Assembly: GCA_963698275.1 (NCBI GenBank)
Contig: CAVOQE010000001.1
Span: 310,001 to 374,000 of the forward strand
Direction of reading: 5' to 3'
DNA: 64,000 bases
DNA from: Anderseniella sp963698275
Lineage (GTDB): Bacteria > Pseudomonadota > Alphaproteobacteria > Rhizobiales > Aestuariivirgaceae
Positions within the stretch are counted from its first letter, which is position 1. Each line of letters starts with the position of its first letter. The translations under genes were made by a program, and so were the position numbers. The notes beneath the pieces were generated by a model. The model was given only the letters and a program-made list of their open reading frames with translations, was not told where the DNA came from and ran no database searches. Of this stretch, positions 49,537 through 59,488 are shown piece by piece.

Positions 49537-50238
49537 CTATTTTTGTCCGTGGGCGATAAGCATGACCTTGTGATCTTCGACGACCGTAATCCGTTGCCGG
49601 CCGCTTTTTATGAGCCCCGCGATTTCCCAGGCACTTAAAAGGCGCGAAACCGTATGAAGTGTTGTGCCTGTCATTTCTGACAGATCCTGACGGGAAATCG
49701 GGAAATCTATCAACACCCCTTCGTCGGTTTGCCTGCCGGTTTGCCTGACCAGTTTCAGCAGGGCACTGGCGACACGTTGTTCAACGCGTTCTGTGGACAG
49801 TTCGACCAACCGGTCCTGTGTCTCCTGCAGGCGGTCGCCGATTGCCCGGTAGGTGTTGGTCGAGAACGACGGATTTTTCTCGATCGTCGGTTGCCAGACG
49901 CTGTTGGGCCAAACCAGAGCAACACAGTCGACCGCTGCAATTGCGTTGGCTGGGTACGTGTCTCTTCCGATGGCTACGGCAATGCCGAACAGTTCGCCGG
50001 TTGAGATGTAGCGTGCGATCACCTGTTCGCCATGCTCGGTGACCTTGACGACCCGCAAATACCCGTCCAGCAGAAGGTAGAAATGTTCAGCGTCTGCACC
50101 CTGCCTGAAGATATGCGCGTTTTTTGAATAGCGCTGTGCCTGTGCTGCAGAGATGAGTTTCTCCAGACTGTCATTCTCCATTCCAACGAATGGCGGAAGA
50201 TCGGCAATAAGAGACTTATCCAGCATGTCGTTGCTCAT
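49537..50238 (-). CDS. Crp/Fnr-family regulator, NnrR/Dnr-like
   Basis: 233-residue regulator with a cNMP-type beta-roll and a C-terminal helix-turn-helix (ISRQDLSEMTGTTLHTVSRL). It lacks the N-terminal cysteine cluster of Fnr, and the recognition helix has His where Fnr has Glu, as in NnrR-type nitric-oxide regulators that bind TTGCG-type half-sites. It diverges from nnrS and is close to nos; boxes of that kind lie at 50244-50257 and 51662-51675. ATG 50238 (MSNDMLDKSL) is preferred over longer upstream frames. Confidence 0.83.
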   Translation of the reverse strand: MSNDMLDKSLIADLPPFVGMENDSLEKLISAAQAQRYSKNAHIFRQGADAEHFYLLLDGYLRVVKVTEHGEQVIARYISTGELFGIAVAIGRDTYPANAIAAVDCVALVWPNSVWQPTIEKNPSFSTNTYRAIGDRLQETQDRLVELSTERVEQRVASALLKLVRQTGRQTDEGVLIDFPISRQDLSEMTGTTLHTVSRLLSAWEIAGLIKSGRQRITVVEDHKVMLIAHGQK

Positions 50239-50243
50239 TTTGT

Positions 50244-50257
50244 TTGTCGGTGCGCAA
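50244..50257. promoter_or_regulatory. NnrR-like box TTGTC-GGTG-CGCAA
   Basis: TTG-N8-CAA site between the NnrR-like gene and nnrS, just before the regulator start. Similar to the site before nosR. Confidence 0.4.
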
Positions 50258-50344
50258 ACCAAGCCTGTTGGCATAGCAGTAAACTGTCCCCCCGAGTACT
50301 TAATCGCAGTGTGCCTGCATCCGCAACAATTGCAGCGAGGAAAC

Positions 50345-51529
50345 ATGTCAGCAGCCCGACGCAGCTATCAGGGGCCAGCTTTTCTGAGCAGCGGATTTCG
50401 CCCGTTCTTCTTTTTTGGCTCGCTGTTTTCCGGTTTGTCCATGCTGCTTTGGCTGCCGCAGTTTTATGACGAGCTTGAACTTGCCAGCCGGTTCGCGCCG
50501 GTCGACTGGCATGTCCATGAACTGTATTTTGGGTTCCTGCCCGCAATCATAACGGGTTTCCTGTTTACAGCCGTCCCCAACTGGACCGGGCGAATGCCCA
50601 TTCGGGGAACGCCGCTGCTGTTGCTCCTGCTGGTCTGGATTGCAGGCAGACTGGCGGTGAGTTTCTCAAGCCTGCTGGACTGGCGGGTCGTGATGGTGGT
50701 TGATGTCAGCTTCCTGGCGCTTATCGCAACTGTTATCGCAAATGAAATCATTGCGGGCAAAAACTGGCGCAACCTGAAGGTGCTGATCCCCGTTGTTCTT
50801 CTGATCGGTGCCAATGTGGTCTTTCACCTGGAGGCGCATTTTGACGGGGTCAGCGACTACAGCCGCAGGGCAGCGGCGACGGCTGTGATCGTGTTGATCA
50901 TGATTATTGGTGGACGGGTCATACCGAGTTTTACCCGTAACTGGCTGTCCCGGGAAAGTCCCGGACGGTTGCCGGTGCCGTTTGCACGGTTTGATGTGGT
51001 TGCGATTCTCATCGGGTTTGCCGCGATGGCAAGTTGGGTGGTTGCGCCGGAAGCAAAAGCAACAGGTATCGGGATGGCGGTTGCAAGCGCAGTTCACTTT
51101 GCGAGGCTGGCGCGTTGGGCCGGTGACCGGACCGTGAAGGATGGTCTCGTGTTCATTCTGCACGTGAGTTACTTCTACGTCCCGCTTGGCTTTGCGCTGA
51201 TTGCCGCTGCAGCATTATTTGGTGATGTGGTTCCGCAACTGGCGGGTATGCATGCGCTTGGCGTGGGTGCGGCTGGCGGCATGACATTGTCTGTCATGGT
51301 GCGTGCAAGCCTCGGTCACACAGGACAACCCTTGCTCGCAGACATGGTCGCCAAGCTGTTGTTTCTGTCGGTGAACTGCGCAGCAGTTGCGAGAATTTTC
51401 GCAGGACTGGGTATCGGACCGCAGGACCTCCTGATCCATGCAGCAGGCGTTTTCTGGATGGTTGCCTTTACAGGGTTCGCCATATCGTTTTCACGCGCTT
51501 TGCTGCTTCCGCAGAAGCGCCCGGCTTAG
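50345..51529 (+). CDS. nnrS: NnrS family membrane protein
   Basis: 394-residue heme/copper-containing inner-membrane protein with about twelve helices, linked to nitric oxide stress and denitrification. Family text: AFLSSGFRPFFFFGSLFSGL, WHVHELYFGFLPAIITGFLF, PNWTGRMPIRGTPL and GGRVIPSFTRNWL. ATG 50345 follows GAGGAAAC. Divergent from the NnrR-like gene that probably regulates it. Confidence 0.93.
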   Translation: MSAARRSYQGPAFLSSGFRPFFFFGSLFSGLSMLLWLPQFYDELELASRFAPVDWHVHELYFGFLPAIITGFLFTAVPNWTGRMPIRGTPLLLLLLVWIAGRLAVSFSSLLDWRVVMVVDVSFLALIATVIANEIIAGKNWRNLKVLIPVVLLIGANVVFHLEAHFDGVSDYSRRAAATAVIVLIMIIGGRVIPSFTRNWLSRESPGRLPVPFARFDVVAILIGFAAMASWVVAPEAKATGIGMAVASAVHFARLARWAGDRTVKDGLVFILHVSYFYVPLGFALIAAAALFGDVVPQLAGMHALGVGAAGGMTLSVMVRASLGHTGQPLLADMVAKLLFLSVNCAAVARIFAGLGIGPQDLLIHAAGVFWMVAFTGFAISFSRALLLPQKRPA

Positions 51530-51629
51530 GGCATAATAGCGGATTGCCATTGTCCGCGTTCAAGCTCAACTGCATTCTTCCAGTTTCTAAAAAATCCTAT
51601 ATTAATGTTTAAAAATAATAGCTTATGGG

Positions 51630-51650
51630 TATTTCCAAATATTGGAAATA
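51630..51650. promoter_or_regulatory. Perfect 9+9 palindrome upstream of nosR
   Basis: Arms TATTTCCAA (51630-51638) and TTGGAAATA (51642-51650) with spacer ATA. It does not match Fnr or NnrR half-sites. Probable operator for an unidentified regulator of nos. Confidence 0.5.
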
Positions 51651-51661
51651 AGCCTGCCTGT

Positions 51662-51675
51662 TTGCGGTAGCGCAA
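51662..51675. promoter_or_regulatory. NnrR-type box TTGCG-GTAG-CGCAA upstream of nosR
   Basis: Perfect inverted repeat 57 bases before the nosR ATG, close to the NnrR consensus known in Rhodobacter. Likely bound by the regulator at 49537. Confidence 0.6.
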
Positions 51676-51732
51676 CGTTGAATTTCGCCTGACCACTAAA
51701 ATAGCGGTGCGAATGAAAGAAGACGGGTTGGC

Positions 51733-53970
51733 ATGCGATTTAACAGGAAATGCGGCCGCAACTCACTCACTGCATTACTGGTTATGATCACCTTTCTGAT
51801 GATTGGCGGTCAGATCGGTCACAGTGAACCTCTTGTTGCGAAGTTCTTGGACGAGGTTGATGTCTCGGTCCTGGTGCCGGGCGCAGACAGCTTTGGCGAG
51901 TTACGCACAGACATTGCTGTTGTGCCGGCATTGAAGAACGGCAAGCCGGTCGGGCACGTCTTTCTGACCTCGGATTTTGTCACGACCACCGGCTATTCCG
52001 GCAAGCCCATTCATGTGGTGATGGGCGTCGACGACAATGCCAGGGTGACAGGCGTAAAACTTGTCAAACACTCTGAACCGATTGTGCTGATCGGTATCCC
52101 TGAATCGAAAATCAGGGCGGTGACGGAGAAGTATGCCGGGCTTGACCTGATCAAGGAAGCCGAAACGGGCGGGTCTGCACATGATCTGAATATCGTATCC
52201 GGCGCCACCGTGACCATCATGGTCATCGATGATTCCATTGTTCGTGCCGGTTTGAAGGTTGCCCGGTCGCTGGGCCTTGGCGGTTTGAAAGCGGAATTGT
52301 CGAACGAGGACCCTGAGAAAAAACTGTTGCGGCCTGCAGGCGATGACATACCCCTATCAAACTGGCAGACCCTGGCGGGGGATGGATCGGTGCGGTCGCT
52401 GCGTCTCGATGTGGGGCAGGTCAACCAGGCCTTCATTGACAGTGCTGATACACGCGCCATGGAGCGACCGGAAAAAGGGGACCCTGACGACACGTTTATC
52501 GACATGCAGGTTGCCCTCATCAGCGCGCCGGAAATTGGCCGTACCCTGCTTGGTGATGATGAATACAAAAACCTGATCGAATGGCTGGGGGAGGGTGAAG
52601 AAGCTATTCTGGTGCTGGGGCGCGGCAAATACTCGTTCAAGGGTTCCGGCTATGTGCGTGGTGGCATATTTGATCGCATCCAGCTTATCCAGGGCGATGC
52701 GTCTGCAAGGTTTTTCGACAAGCAGCATCGGCGTCTGGGCCGGCTTGCACCGGCTGACGCGCCTTCGTTTACCGAGCTTGACATGTTCAAGATTCCAGCC
52801 GGCATGGGCTTCAATCCGACCGAACCGTTCCGCCTGCAATTGCTGGTGCACCGCGCCGTCGGCGCCATCGACAAGTCATTCATCACTTTCGATCTCGGTT
52901 ACCGTGTCCCGGACCGTCATGCTGAGCTAGTCGCTGCAACAATTGCAGCGACTGAAACAGCTCAAATTTCCGGTGCGCTGGCGGCCTCCGATCCGGACGA
53001 ACTGAGCCATTTGTGGCAGCGCATATGGGAACGGAAACGCGTCGAAGTCGGATTGCTTGTTGCTGCCCTGGCGGTGCTGACCGGGGTGTTCTTCTTTCAG
53101 ATGCAGGTGACCAGGCACGAGCGCTTCACCTACTGGTTCCGTATCGGATTTCTGACGTTCACGCTGTTTGTGGTGGGCTGGTATGCCAATGCGCAATTGT
53201 CGGTCGTCAACATTCTGGCCTTCTTCTCGGCGGTGACCCAAGACTTTTCCTGGTCCGCTTTCCTGATGGACCCGCTGATCTTCATCCTGTGGTTTTCGGT
53301 TGCCGCGTCGCTGTTGTTCTGGGGGCGTGGGGTGTTCTGCGGCTGGTTGTGTCCGTTTGGCGCCATGCAGGAACTCACCAACAAGATTGCCCGGTTTTTA
53401 AAGGTACCGCAGGTTCAGGTGCCGTGGAGCGTGCATGAGCGCCTTTGGCCTATCAAGTATATGATTTTTCTCGGACTTTTCGGCCTGTCGCTGCACTCGC
53501 TTGAGCTGGCGGAACGCTATGCGGAGATCGAGCCGTTCAAGACCGCGATCATTTTGAAATTTGATCGGTCCTGGCCCTACGTTCTGTTTGTGGTTGCCTT
53601 GCTTGCGGCCGGATTGTTTGTCGAACGGTTTTACTGCCGGTATCTGTGTCCATTGGGCGCCGCGCTCGCAATCCCTGCGCGCATGCGGATGTTTGACTGG
53701 CTCAAGCGCTACAGGCAATGCGGCGATCCGTGCCTGCGCTGCGCCAATGAGTGCATGGTCCAGGCCATTCATCCGGAAGGCCATATCAATCCGAACGAAT
53801 GTCATCAGTGCCTGCATTGCCAGGTGCTGTACCAGAGCACATCAAAGTGCCCGGTCTGCATCAAGAAGGCGGCCGCGCGCGCCCGCGGTGGCGCCCCCAG
53901 GCCCAAGCAGGTCAAACCAATTCTACCGACCGACGAGCAAACTGAAAATGTCCAGGTGCCGGCAGAATAA
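51733..53970 (+). CDS. nosR: NosR, membrane electron donor/regulator of N2O reductase
   Basis: 745-residue flavo-iron-sulfur membrane protein required for nos expression and N2O reduction. After a signal/anchor comes an FMN-binding periplasmic domain (GKPIHVVMGVDDNARVTG, with SGATVT as the likely flavin attachment), then several membrane helices with two CxxxCP motifs (FCGWLCPFGAM and YCRYLCPLGAA), and a C-terminal pair of ferredoxin-like clusters (CLRCANEC and CHQCLHCQ). Full length. First gene of nosRZDFYLX; two operator-like sites lie just upstream. Confidence 0.96.
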   Translation: MRFNRKCGRNSLTALLVMITFLMIGGQIGHSEPLVAKFLDEVDVSVLVPGADSFGELRTDIAVVPALKNGKPVGHVFLTSDFVTTTGYSGKPIHVVMGVDDNARVTGVKLVKHSEPIVLIGIPESKIRAVTEKYAGLDLIKEAETGGSAHDLNIVSGATVTIMVIDDSIVRAGLKVARSLGLGGLKAELSNEDPEKKLLRPAGDDIPLSNWQTLAGDGSVRSLRLDVGQVNQAFIDSADTRAMERPEKGDPDDTFIDMQVALISAPEIGRTLLGDDEYKNLIEWLGEGEEAILVLGRGKYSFKGSGYVRGGIFDRIQLIQGDASARFFDKQHRRLGRLAPADAPSFTELDMFKIPAGMGFNPTEPFRLQLLVHRAVGAIDKSFITFDLGYRVPDRHAELVAATIAATETAQISGALAASDPDELSHLWQRIWERKRVEVGLLVAALAVLTGVFFFQMQVTRHERFTYWFRIGFLTFTLFVVGWYANAQLSVVNILAFFSAVTQDFSWSAFLMDPLIFILWFSVAASLLFWGRGVFCGWLCPFGAMQELTNKIARFLKVPQVQVPWSVHERLWPIKYMIFLGLFGLSLHSLELAERYAEIEPFKTAIILKFDRSWPYVLFVVALLAAGLFVERFYCRYLCPLGAALAIPARMRMFDWLKRYRQCGDPCLRCANECMVQAIHPEGHINPNECHQCLHCQVLYQSTSKCPVCIKKAAARARGGAPRPKQVKPILPTDEQTENVQVPAE

Positions 53971-54005
53971 ATTCTGCTTCCAACAACGTGAAAGGAGTTA
54001 GCGAT

Positions 54006-55925
54006 ATGTCAGTTGAAGAAACCAGAAAGAAGGGGTTCTCGCGCCGTGCGGTGATGACCGCAAGCGCTGCGGGAGCCGTGGTTGCAGGGACAGGCGCCGC
54101 CACAGGCCTGTTTTCCAACGGAATTACAAAAGCCCGTGCGGCCGGTTCCGCAAAGGCCAATCTCGAACCTGGTGAGCTGGATCCCTATTACGGCTTCTGG
54201 TCTTCGGGACAAACTGGTGAAGTCCGCATTCTGGGCTTTCCGTCGATGCGTGAACTGATGCGGATTCCGGTCTTCAATCGCTGTTCCGCGACCGGATGGG
54301 GCCAGACCAATGAGAGCCTGAAAATACTCACAGAGGGCCTGACGGAAAAGACAAAGGACTTCCTGGCGGCCCGGAACATGAAGACCTACGACAACGGAGA
54401 CCTTCACCATCCGCATATGTCGTTCACTGAAGGCACCTATGACGGGCGTTATATTTTTGCCAACGACAAGGCGAACACCCGGGTTGCCCGCATTCGCTGC
54501 GACGTGATGAAGTGCGACAAGATCATCGAGATCCCCAACGCGCATGACATTCATGGCATGCGTCCGCAGAAGTATCCGCGCACCGGCTATGTGTTCGCAA
54601 ATGGCGAGCACGAAGCGCCGCTGGTCAATGATGGTGAAATCCTGGATGATCCGTCGAAATACGTGAACATCTTCACCGCGATCGATGGCGATGAGATGAA
54701 GGTCGCATGGCAGGTCAAGGTGAGCGGCAACCTCGATAACACCGACTGCGACTACCAGGGCAAGTATGCCTTCTCGACGAGCTACAATTCAGAAATGGGC
54801 ATGACCCTTGCCGAGATGACTGAAAGCGAACTTGATCATGTGGTCGTGTTCAACATCAAGGCCATCGAAGACGGTGTGAAGGCCGGTGATGTCGAGGTTC
54901 TCAATGGCGTGCCGATTATCAACGGGCTGAAGGGTGAGAACAAGAACTATACCCGTTACATCCCGATCCCGAACAGCCCGCATGGTGTGAATACCGCGCC
55001 TGACAAGAGGCACATTGTCATCAATGGCAAACTGTCTCCCACGGTCTCCATTATCGACGTTGAAAAAGTGGATGCGTTGTTTGCAGAAAATGCAGACCCA
55101 CGGTCCTGCATCGTCGGTGAGCCGGAACTCGGCCTCGGGCCGCTTCATACAGCATTTGATGGCAAGGGTAACTGCTTCACAACGCTGTTCCTTGATAGTC
55201 AGGTGGTGAAGTGGAACATGGAAAAGGCGATCAAGGCATTTGCCGGTGAAAAGGTCGACCCGATTATCTCCAAGGTCGATGTGCACTATCAGCCGGGCCA
55301 TAACTCCACGTCGATGGGCGAAACCGCCGAAGCCGACGGTGAGTGGCTGGTTTCGATGAACAAGTTCTCAAAGGACAGGTTCATCAATGTCGGTCCCCTG
55401 AAACCTGAAAACGAGCAGTTGATCGATATTTCGAGCGATGAAATGAAGGTTGTCCATGACGGGCCGACGTTCGCAGAACCGCATGACAGTATCATCGTGC
55501 GGGCAGATATCGTGAAGCCGATCAATGTGTGGAAGCGCGATGATCCGATTTTTGCTGATGCTGTCAAACAGGCAAAGGCGGACGGTGTGGACATCGAGAG
55601 TGACGACACGGTTATTCGCGACGGTAACAAGGTGCGCGTCTACATGACGTCAATTGCACCACAATTCGGACTGGAGAAATTCACCGTCAAACAGGGTGAT
55701 GAAGTAACGGTCTATGTGACCAACATGGATGATGTGGATGATGTCACCCACGGCTTCTGCATTTCGAACTACGGTGTCGCAATGGAGGTTGCGCCGCAGG
55801 CGACGGCCTCGGTCACCTTCACCGCAGACCGGCCCGGTGTGCACTGGTTCTATTGCCAGTGGTTCTGCCATGCACTGCACATGGAAATGCGCGGCCGCAT
55901 GTTTGTCGAACCGCGTGCGTCATAG
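54006..55925 (+). CDS. nosZ: Nitrous-oxide reductase NosZ (clade I)
   Basis: 639-residue periplasmic copper enzyme that reduces N2O to N2. A twin-arginine signal (RKKGFSRRAVMTAS) marks the clade I type. CuZ-site histidines lie in NGDLHHPHMSF, AHDIHGMRPQ and later propeller blades; the C-terminal CuA domain has HGFCISNYGVAMEV and YCQWFCHALHMEM with the two bridging Cys. AAAGGAG precedes ATG 54006. Complete. Follows nosR by 35 bases. Confidence 0.97.
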   Translation: MSVEETRKKGFSRRAVMTASAAGAVVAGTGAATGLFSNGITKARAAGSAKANLEPGELDPYYGFWSSGQTGEVRILGFPSMRELMRIPVFNRCSATGWGQTNESLKILTEGLTEKTKDFLAARNMKTYDNGDLHHPHMSFTEGTYDGRYIFANDKANTRVARIRCDVMKCDKIIEIPNAHDIHGMRPQKYPRTGYVFANGEHEAPLVNDGEILDDPSKYVNIFTAIDGDEMKVAWQVKVSGNLDNTDCDYQGKYAFSTSYNSEMGMTLAEMTESELDHVVVFNIKAIEDGVKAGDVEVLNGVPIINGLKGENKNYTRYIPIPNSPHGVNTAPDKRHIVINGKLSPTVSIIDVEKVDALFAENADPRSCIVGEPELGLGPLHTAFDGKGNCFTTLFLDSQVVKWNMEKAIKAFAGEKVDPIISKVDVHYQPGHNSTSMGETAEADGEWLVSMNKFSKDRFINVGPLKPENEQLIDISSDEMKVVHDGPTFAEPHDSIIVRADIVKPINVWKRDDPIFADAVKQAKADGVDIESDDTVIRDGNKVRVYMTSIAPQFGLEKFTVKQGDEVTVYVTNMDDVDDVTHGFCISNYGVAMEVAPQATASVTFTADRPGVHWFYCQWFCHALHMEMRGRMFVEPRAS

Positions 55926-55936
55926 GACTGCCTGAC

Positions 55937-57205
55937 ATGAAATGGATGGCCCGAACCATACAAGGTGTGTTGCTGCTGGCATTGCTTGCGACATCGGCGC
56001 TTGCTGCCGATATCAAAGTGGTGCCCGGCAGGGATGCGCTGGTACGGGCCATCCAGTCTGCCCAGCCTGGTGACCGGCTGATGCTGGCTGCCGGTACCTA
56101 TTCCGGTGGCTTGCTCATCACCAAGCCGATTCAGATTCATGGCGATGGACATGCTCATGTCAAGGGTGTGGAAGTGGGCTCGGTCATCAAAGTCGATGCG
56201 CCCGATGTTGTTGTGTCCGGTCTGAGGCTGACCGGTTCAGGCTCCGATCACCAGACAATAGATAGTGGCGTCCAACTTACCAAGAAAGCAATGAATGCAA
56301 TCGTCCGTGACAACCAGATTGAGGGCAACCTTTACGGTGTGGATGTTCATGGTGCACGCAATGCACTGGTCAAAGGCAATACCATCATTGGCCGCCGGGA
56401 CCGGTTGATGAACCGGCGTGGTAACGGTGTTTACGTGTGGAACGCACCGGGCGCGCAGGTTCACGGCAACAAGGTGCGTTTTGGCCGCGACGGCATTTTT
56501 GTCAATTCCAGCAAGAAGAACTCGTTCAGGAACAACAGGTTTGAAAGCTTGCGATTTGCGGTTCACTACATGTACGCCGATGACAGCGAAGTCTCAGGCA
56601 ATGTGTCGATAGGCAATCATCTTGGCTATGCGATCATGTTCACGACCCGTGTCAAGATCACCAACAACACATCCATTGGTGATCGCGATCACGGCATCAT
56701 GCTGAACTACGCCAACAGTGCTGTTCTGGAAGGCAATGTTGTGCGCGGCGGCGGCAAAAAATGCCTCTTCATGTACAACGCCAACAAGAATGTCATGCGC
56801 AACAACCACTTTGAAGGCTGCCCGATCGGCATTCATTTCACGGCAGGGTCAGAACGCAACCAGATTGTCGGCAACTCATTTGTCGGCAATCAGAGACAGG
56901 TGAAGTTTGTCGGGTCCAAGGACCACATATGGTCAGGTAATTACTGGAGTGATCACAGCGCCTTTGATGTGAACGGTGACGGTATTGCCGACCAGGCGTT
57001 TCGCCCCAATGATACGATGGATCAGATCCTGTGGACGCAACCGTCGGCGAAACTGCTGCTGGGCAGCCCGGCAGTGCAGCTTATCCGCTGGGCGCAGAAA
57101 GAGTTTCCTGCCCTGTTGCCCGGCGGTGTGGTGGACGACAAGCCGCTGATGACGCCGACCCTCAGGCCGGAAGCGAGAATTGGAACCGGGGTACAAGCGC
57201 AATGA
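55937..57205 (+). CDS. nosD: NosD, periplasmic copper-delivery protein
   Basis: 422-residue exported right-handed beta-helix protein needed for CuZ assembly. Signal peptide MKWMARTIQGVLLLALLATS; repeats such as GNGVYVWNAPGAQVHGNKV and GIMLNYANSAVLEGNVVRG show the NosD/carbohydrate-binding beta-helix pattern. It partners the NosFY ABC complex. ATG 55937 lies 11 bases after nosZ; the stop overlaps nosF (ATGA). Confidence 0.94.
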   Translation: MKWMARTIQGVLLLALLATSALAADIKVVPGRDALVRAIQSAQPGDRLMLAAGTYSGGLLITKPIQIHGDGHAHVKGVEVGSVIKVDAPDVVVSGLRLTGSGSDHQTIDSGVQLTKKAMNAIVRDNQIEGNLYGVDVHGARNALVKGNTIIGRRDRLMNRRGNGVYVWNAPGAQVHGNKVRFGRDGIFVNSSKKNSFRNNRFESLRFAVHYMYADDSEVSGNVSIGNHLGYAIMFTTRVKITNNTSIGDRDHGIMLNYANSAVLEGNVVRGGGKKCLFMYNANKNVMRNNHFEGCPIGIHFTAGSERNQIVGNSFVGNQRQVKFVGSKDHIWSGNYWSDHSAFDVNGDGIADQAFRPNDTMDQILWTQPSAKLLLGSPAVQLIRWAQKEFPALLPGGVVDDKPLMTPTLRPEARIGTGVQAQ

Positions 57206-58113
57206 CAATGGTCTTGCACACAAACAATGTCTCGCGGCGCTTCGGGGGTGTTGAAGCACTGAGAAGTGTGTCGCTGGATGTTGCATCAGGTGAGAAGGTG
57301 GCGCTGCTCGGCCATAATGGTGCCGGCAAGACCACTTTATTCAGGATTATCCTGGGTTTCCTGCGTACGCACAGCGGCAGTGTTTCCATTAATGGCCAAC
57401 CGCCCGGAAGCCGACTGGCCAGACGGGATGTGTCCTACCTGCCTGAGAGCGTTGCTTTTCCGAAGATGCTGACCGGCCGGGAAATTGTGTCCTTCTACGC
57501 GAAGCTCAAATCTGCCGATGCTGCACAGGTTGGGAGCGCTCTTGAAAAAGTCGACCTTGCCGGCGCTGCTGACAGGCCGTGTGGCGGGTACTCGAAAGGC
57601 ATGCGGCAGCGGCTGGGACTGGCCCAGGCGATTGTCGGCAGCCCCAAGCTGATGTTGCTCGATGAGCCGACATCCGGGCTCGATCCGATCTCGCGGCAGC
57701 GCTTTTACACCCTGATTGGCGATATTGCCGACAAGGGCACGGCCGTTCTGCTGTCATCGCATGGACTGAGCGAGCTTGAATTGAAAACCGACCGGGTGGC
57801 GATTCTGCGCAAGGGCGAACTCGTCGCCAATGGATCGCTGGCTGAACTGCAACGCTCGGCAAATCTGCCGATCCGCATTCGGGTTCGTTCAAATTCTGAT
57901 GACGTCGAAAGCGTGCACAGGCGGTTTGGCGGTGAGCGGGTCAACGGAGAGTCTGTTGAATTTGACTGCGCGCGACCAGACAAGATGGACCGTTTGTCGG
58001 CGATTTCACAACTCGGCCCTGCCGTGAGCGATGTGGATATCTCATCGCCGAGCCTTGATGAGGTGTATCGCTACTTTTCCCGTGAAGATGCTGAGGGAGG
58101 CAATGAAGCATGA
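57202..58113 (+). CDS. nosF: NosF, ABC ATPase for NosZ maturation
   Basis: 303-residue ATPase of the NosDFY complex. Walker A LLGHNGAGKTT, signature CGGYSKGMRQRLGLAQA, Walker B LMLLDEPTSGLD and H-loop LLSSHGLSE. The ATG 57202 overlaps nosD by four bases and the stop overlaps nosY by four. Substrate is probably sulfur or copper-related for CuZ assembly. Confidence 0.94.
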   Translation: MTMVLHTNNVSRRFGGVEALRSVSLDVASGEKVALLGHNGAGKTTLFRIILGFLRTHSGSVSINGQPPGSRLARRDVSYLPESVAFPKMLTGREIVSFYAKLKSADAAQVGSALEKVDLAGAADRPCGGYSKGMRQRLGLAQAIVGSPKLMLLDEPTSGLDPISRQRFYTLIGDIADKGTAVLLSSHGLSELELKTDRVAILRKGELVANGSLAELQRSANLPIRIRVRSNSDDVESVHRRFGGERVNGESVEFDCARPDKMDRLSAISQLGPAVSDVDISSPSLDEVYRYFSREDAEGGNEA

Positions 58114-58940
58114 GCGCAATTCTCGCAATCGCGCAGACTGAAATCCGCATAGGGATCCGTAACCGATGGGTTCTGCTGGCTTCGATCATCCTGCTGGTAT
58201 TTGCACTGCTGCTGGCCCTGTTGGGCAGTGCGCCGTCCGGCGCTACGAAGGCTGATGGCTTGAGCGTCGTGGTGGCCAGCTTGTCAACGCTGTCGGTTTA
58301 CCTGGTGCCGCTGATTGCCCTTCTGTTGTCGTTTGATGCGATTGCCGGCGAGATTGATCGAGGAACGCTGCAGCTGACACTGGCAACGCCGGTTTCGCGA
58401 GGGCAGGTTCTGTTTGGCAAGTTCTGCGGCCATGTCATCGTGTTGTCACTGGCCGTTGTGCTTGGTTATGGCGTCGCCGGTGCTCTCGTGTTCGTTGTTG
58501 CACAAAACACAGGTGTGGACGGCATTGTTGATCTTGTACGCGTGATCGGAACCAGCATGGCGCTGGGCGCCACCTTTATTGCGATTGGATATGTGGCAAG
58601 TGTCAGCGTGCGCCAGACCGGGACCGCTGCAGCGCTGGCCGTTGCCATCTGGCTGTTTGCCGTTGTGCTCTACGACCTGGCGCTGCTGGTCGGACTGCTT
58701 GCCAGTTCAGACGGGGTCTTCGCCAAAGTTCTGTTTCCCTATTTGCTTTTGCTCAACCCTGCCGATGCATTCCGGGTGTTTAACATGGCAGCAATCGACG
58801 CTGCCGGGGTATCTACAGGACTTGCTGCGGGTGGCAACGCACTGCCATTCCTGCCGCAATTGGCCATCATCAGCCCGTTTGTGTGGATGGCGATTGCGCT
58901 GGGTCTGTCGACCGCAATTCTCAGGAGGGTTCAGCCATGA
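58110..58940 (+). CDS. nosY: NosY, ABC permease for NosZ maturation
   Basis: 276-residue ABC-2 type permease with six membrane helices, partner of NosF. Typical text: FDAIAGEIDRGTLQLTLATP and RGQVLFGKFCGHVIV. Overlaps nosF and nosL by four bases on either side. Confidence 0.93.
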   Translation: MSAILAIAQTEIRIGIRNRWVLLASIILLVFALLLALLGSAPSGATKADGLSVVVASLSTLSVYLVPLIALLLSFDAIAGEIDRGTLQLTLATPVSRGQVLFGKFCGHVIVLSLAVVLGYGVAGALVFVVAQNTGVDGIVDLVRVIGTSMALGATFIAIGYVASVSVRQTGTAAALAVAIWLFAVVLYDLALLVGLLASSDGVFAKVLFPYLLLLNPADAFRVFNMAAIDAAGVSTGLAAGGNALPFLPQLAIISPFVWMAIALGLSTAILRRVQP

Positions 58941-59488
58941 CCCGAAGATCCATTGGTGCCTCACTTTGCCTGGCCTGCCTTTTACTTTTGTCCGCCTGCA
59001 ATGAGCAAAGCGCAAAACAGGACGTGCCGGCGCCTGTTGCCATGACGGAAGAGGCGGTGGGTCACTATTGCAACATGAATATCCTTGAGCACACCGGACC
59101 AAAAGCGCAGGTGCACCTTGAGCGCCTGTTGTTTCCGATCTTTTTCTCCCAGGTGCGCGATGCGATTGCCTTCATGCGGCTGCCGGAGGAAACCCAGGAA
59201 GCTGTTGTCATCTACGTCAATGATATGGGTAAATCCGAGCAATGGGATTTTCCCGGCGATAACACCTGGATTGATATCCAGAAAGCCTACTTCGTCATCA
59301 ACAGCACCAGGACAGGGGGCATGGGGGCGCCGGAAGCCATCCCGTTTGGCACCGAGGCCGCAGCGAAGAGCTTTTCCGGCAAGCACGGAGGTGAGGTTGT
59401 GCGCCTGACGGAAATCCCTGATGCCTATGTACTTGGCCCGGTTGAGTTGAAACAGCAAAGTCAACTAACCACGGGTTCGATCAAATGA
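58937..59488 (+). CDS. nosL: NosL, copper chaperone lipoprotein
   Basis: 183-residue outer-membrane-type lipoprotein that delivers copper to NosZ. Lipobox LLLSAC with modified Cys in SACNEQ; conserved GHYCNMNILEHTGPKAQVHL carries the Met/Cys copper ligands. Overlaps nosY and nosX (ATGA both sides). Confidence 0.93.
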   Translation: MTRRSIGASLCLACLLLLSACNEQSAKQDVPAPVAMTEEAVGHYCNMNILEHTGPKAQVHLERLLFPIFFSQVRDAIAFMRLPEETQEAVVIYVNDMGKSEQWDFPGDNTWIDIQKAYFVINSTRTGGMGAPEAIPFGTEAAAKSFSGKHGGEVVRLTEIPDAYVLGPVELKQQSQLTTGSIK

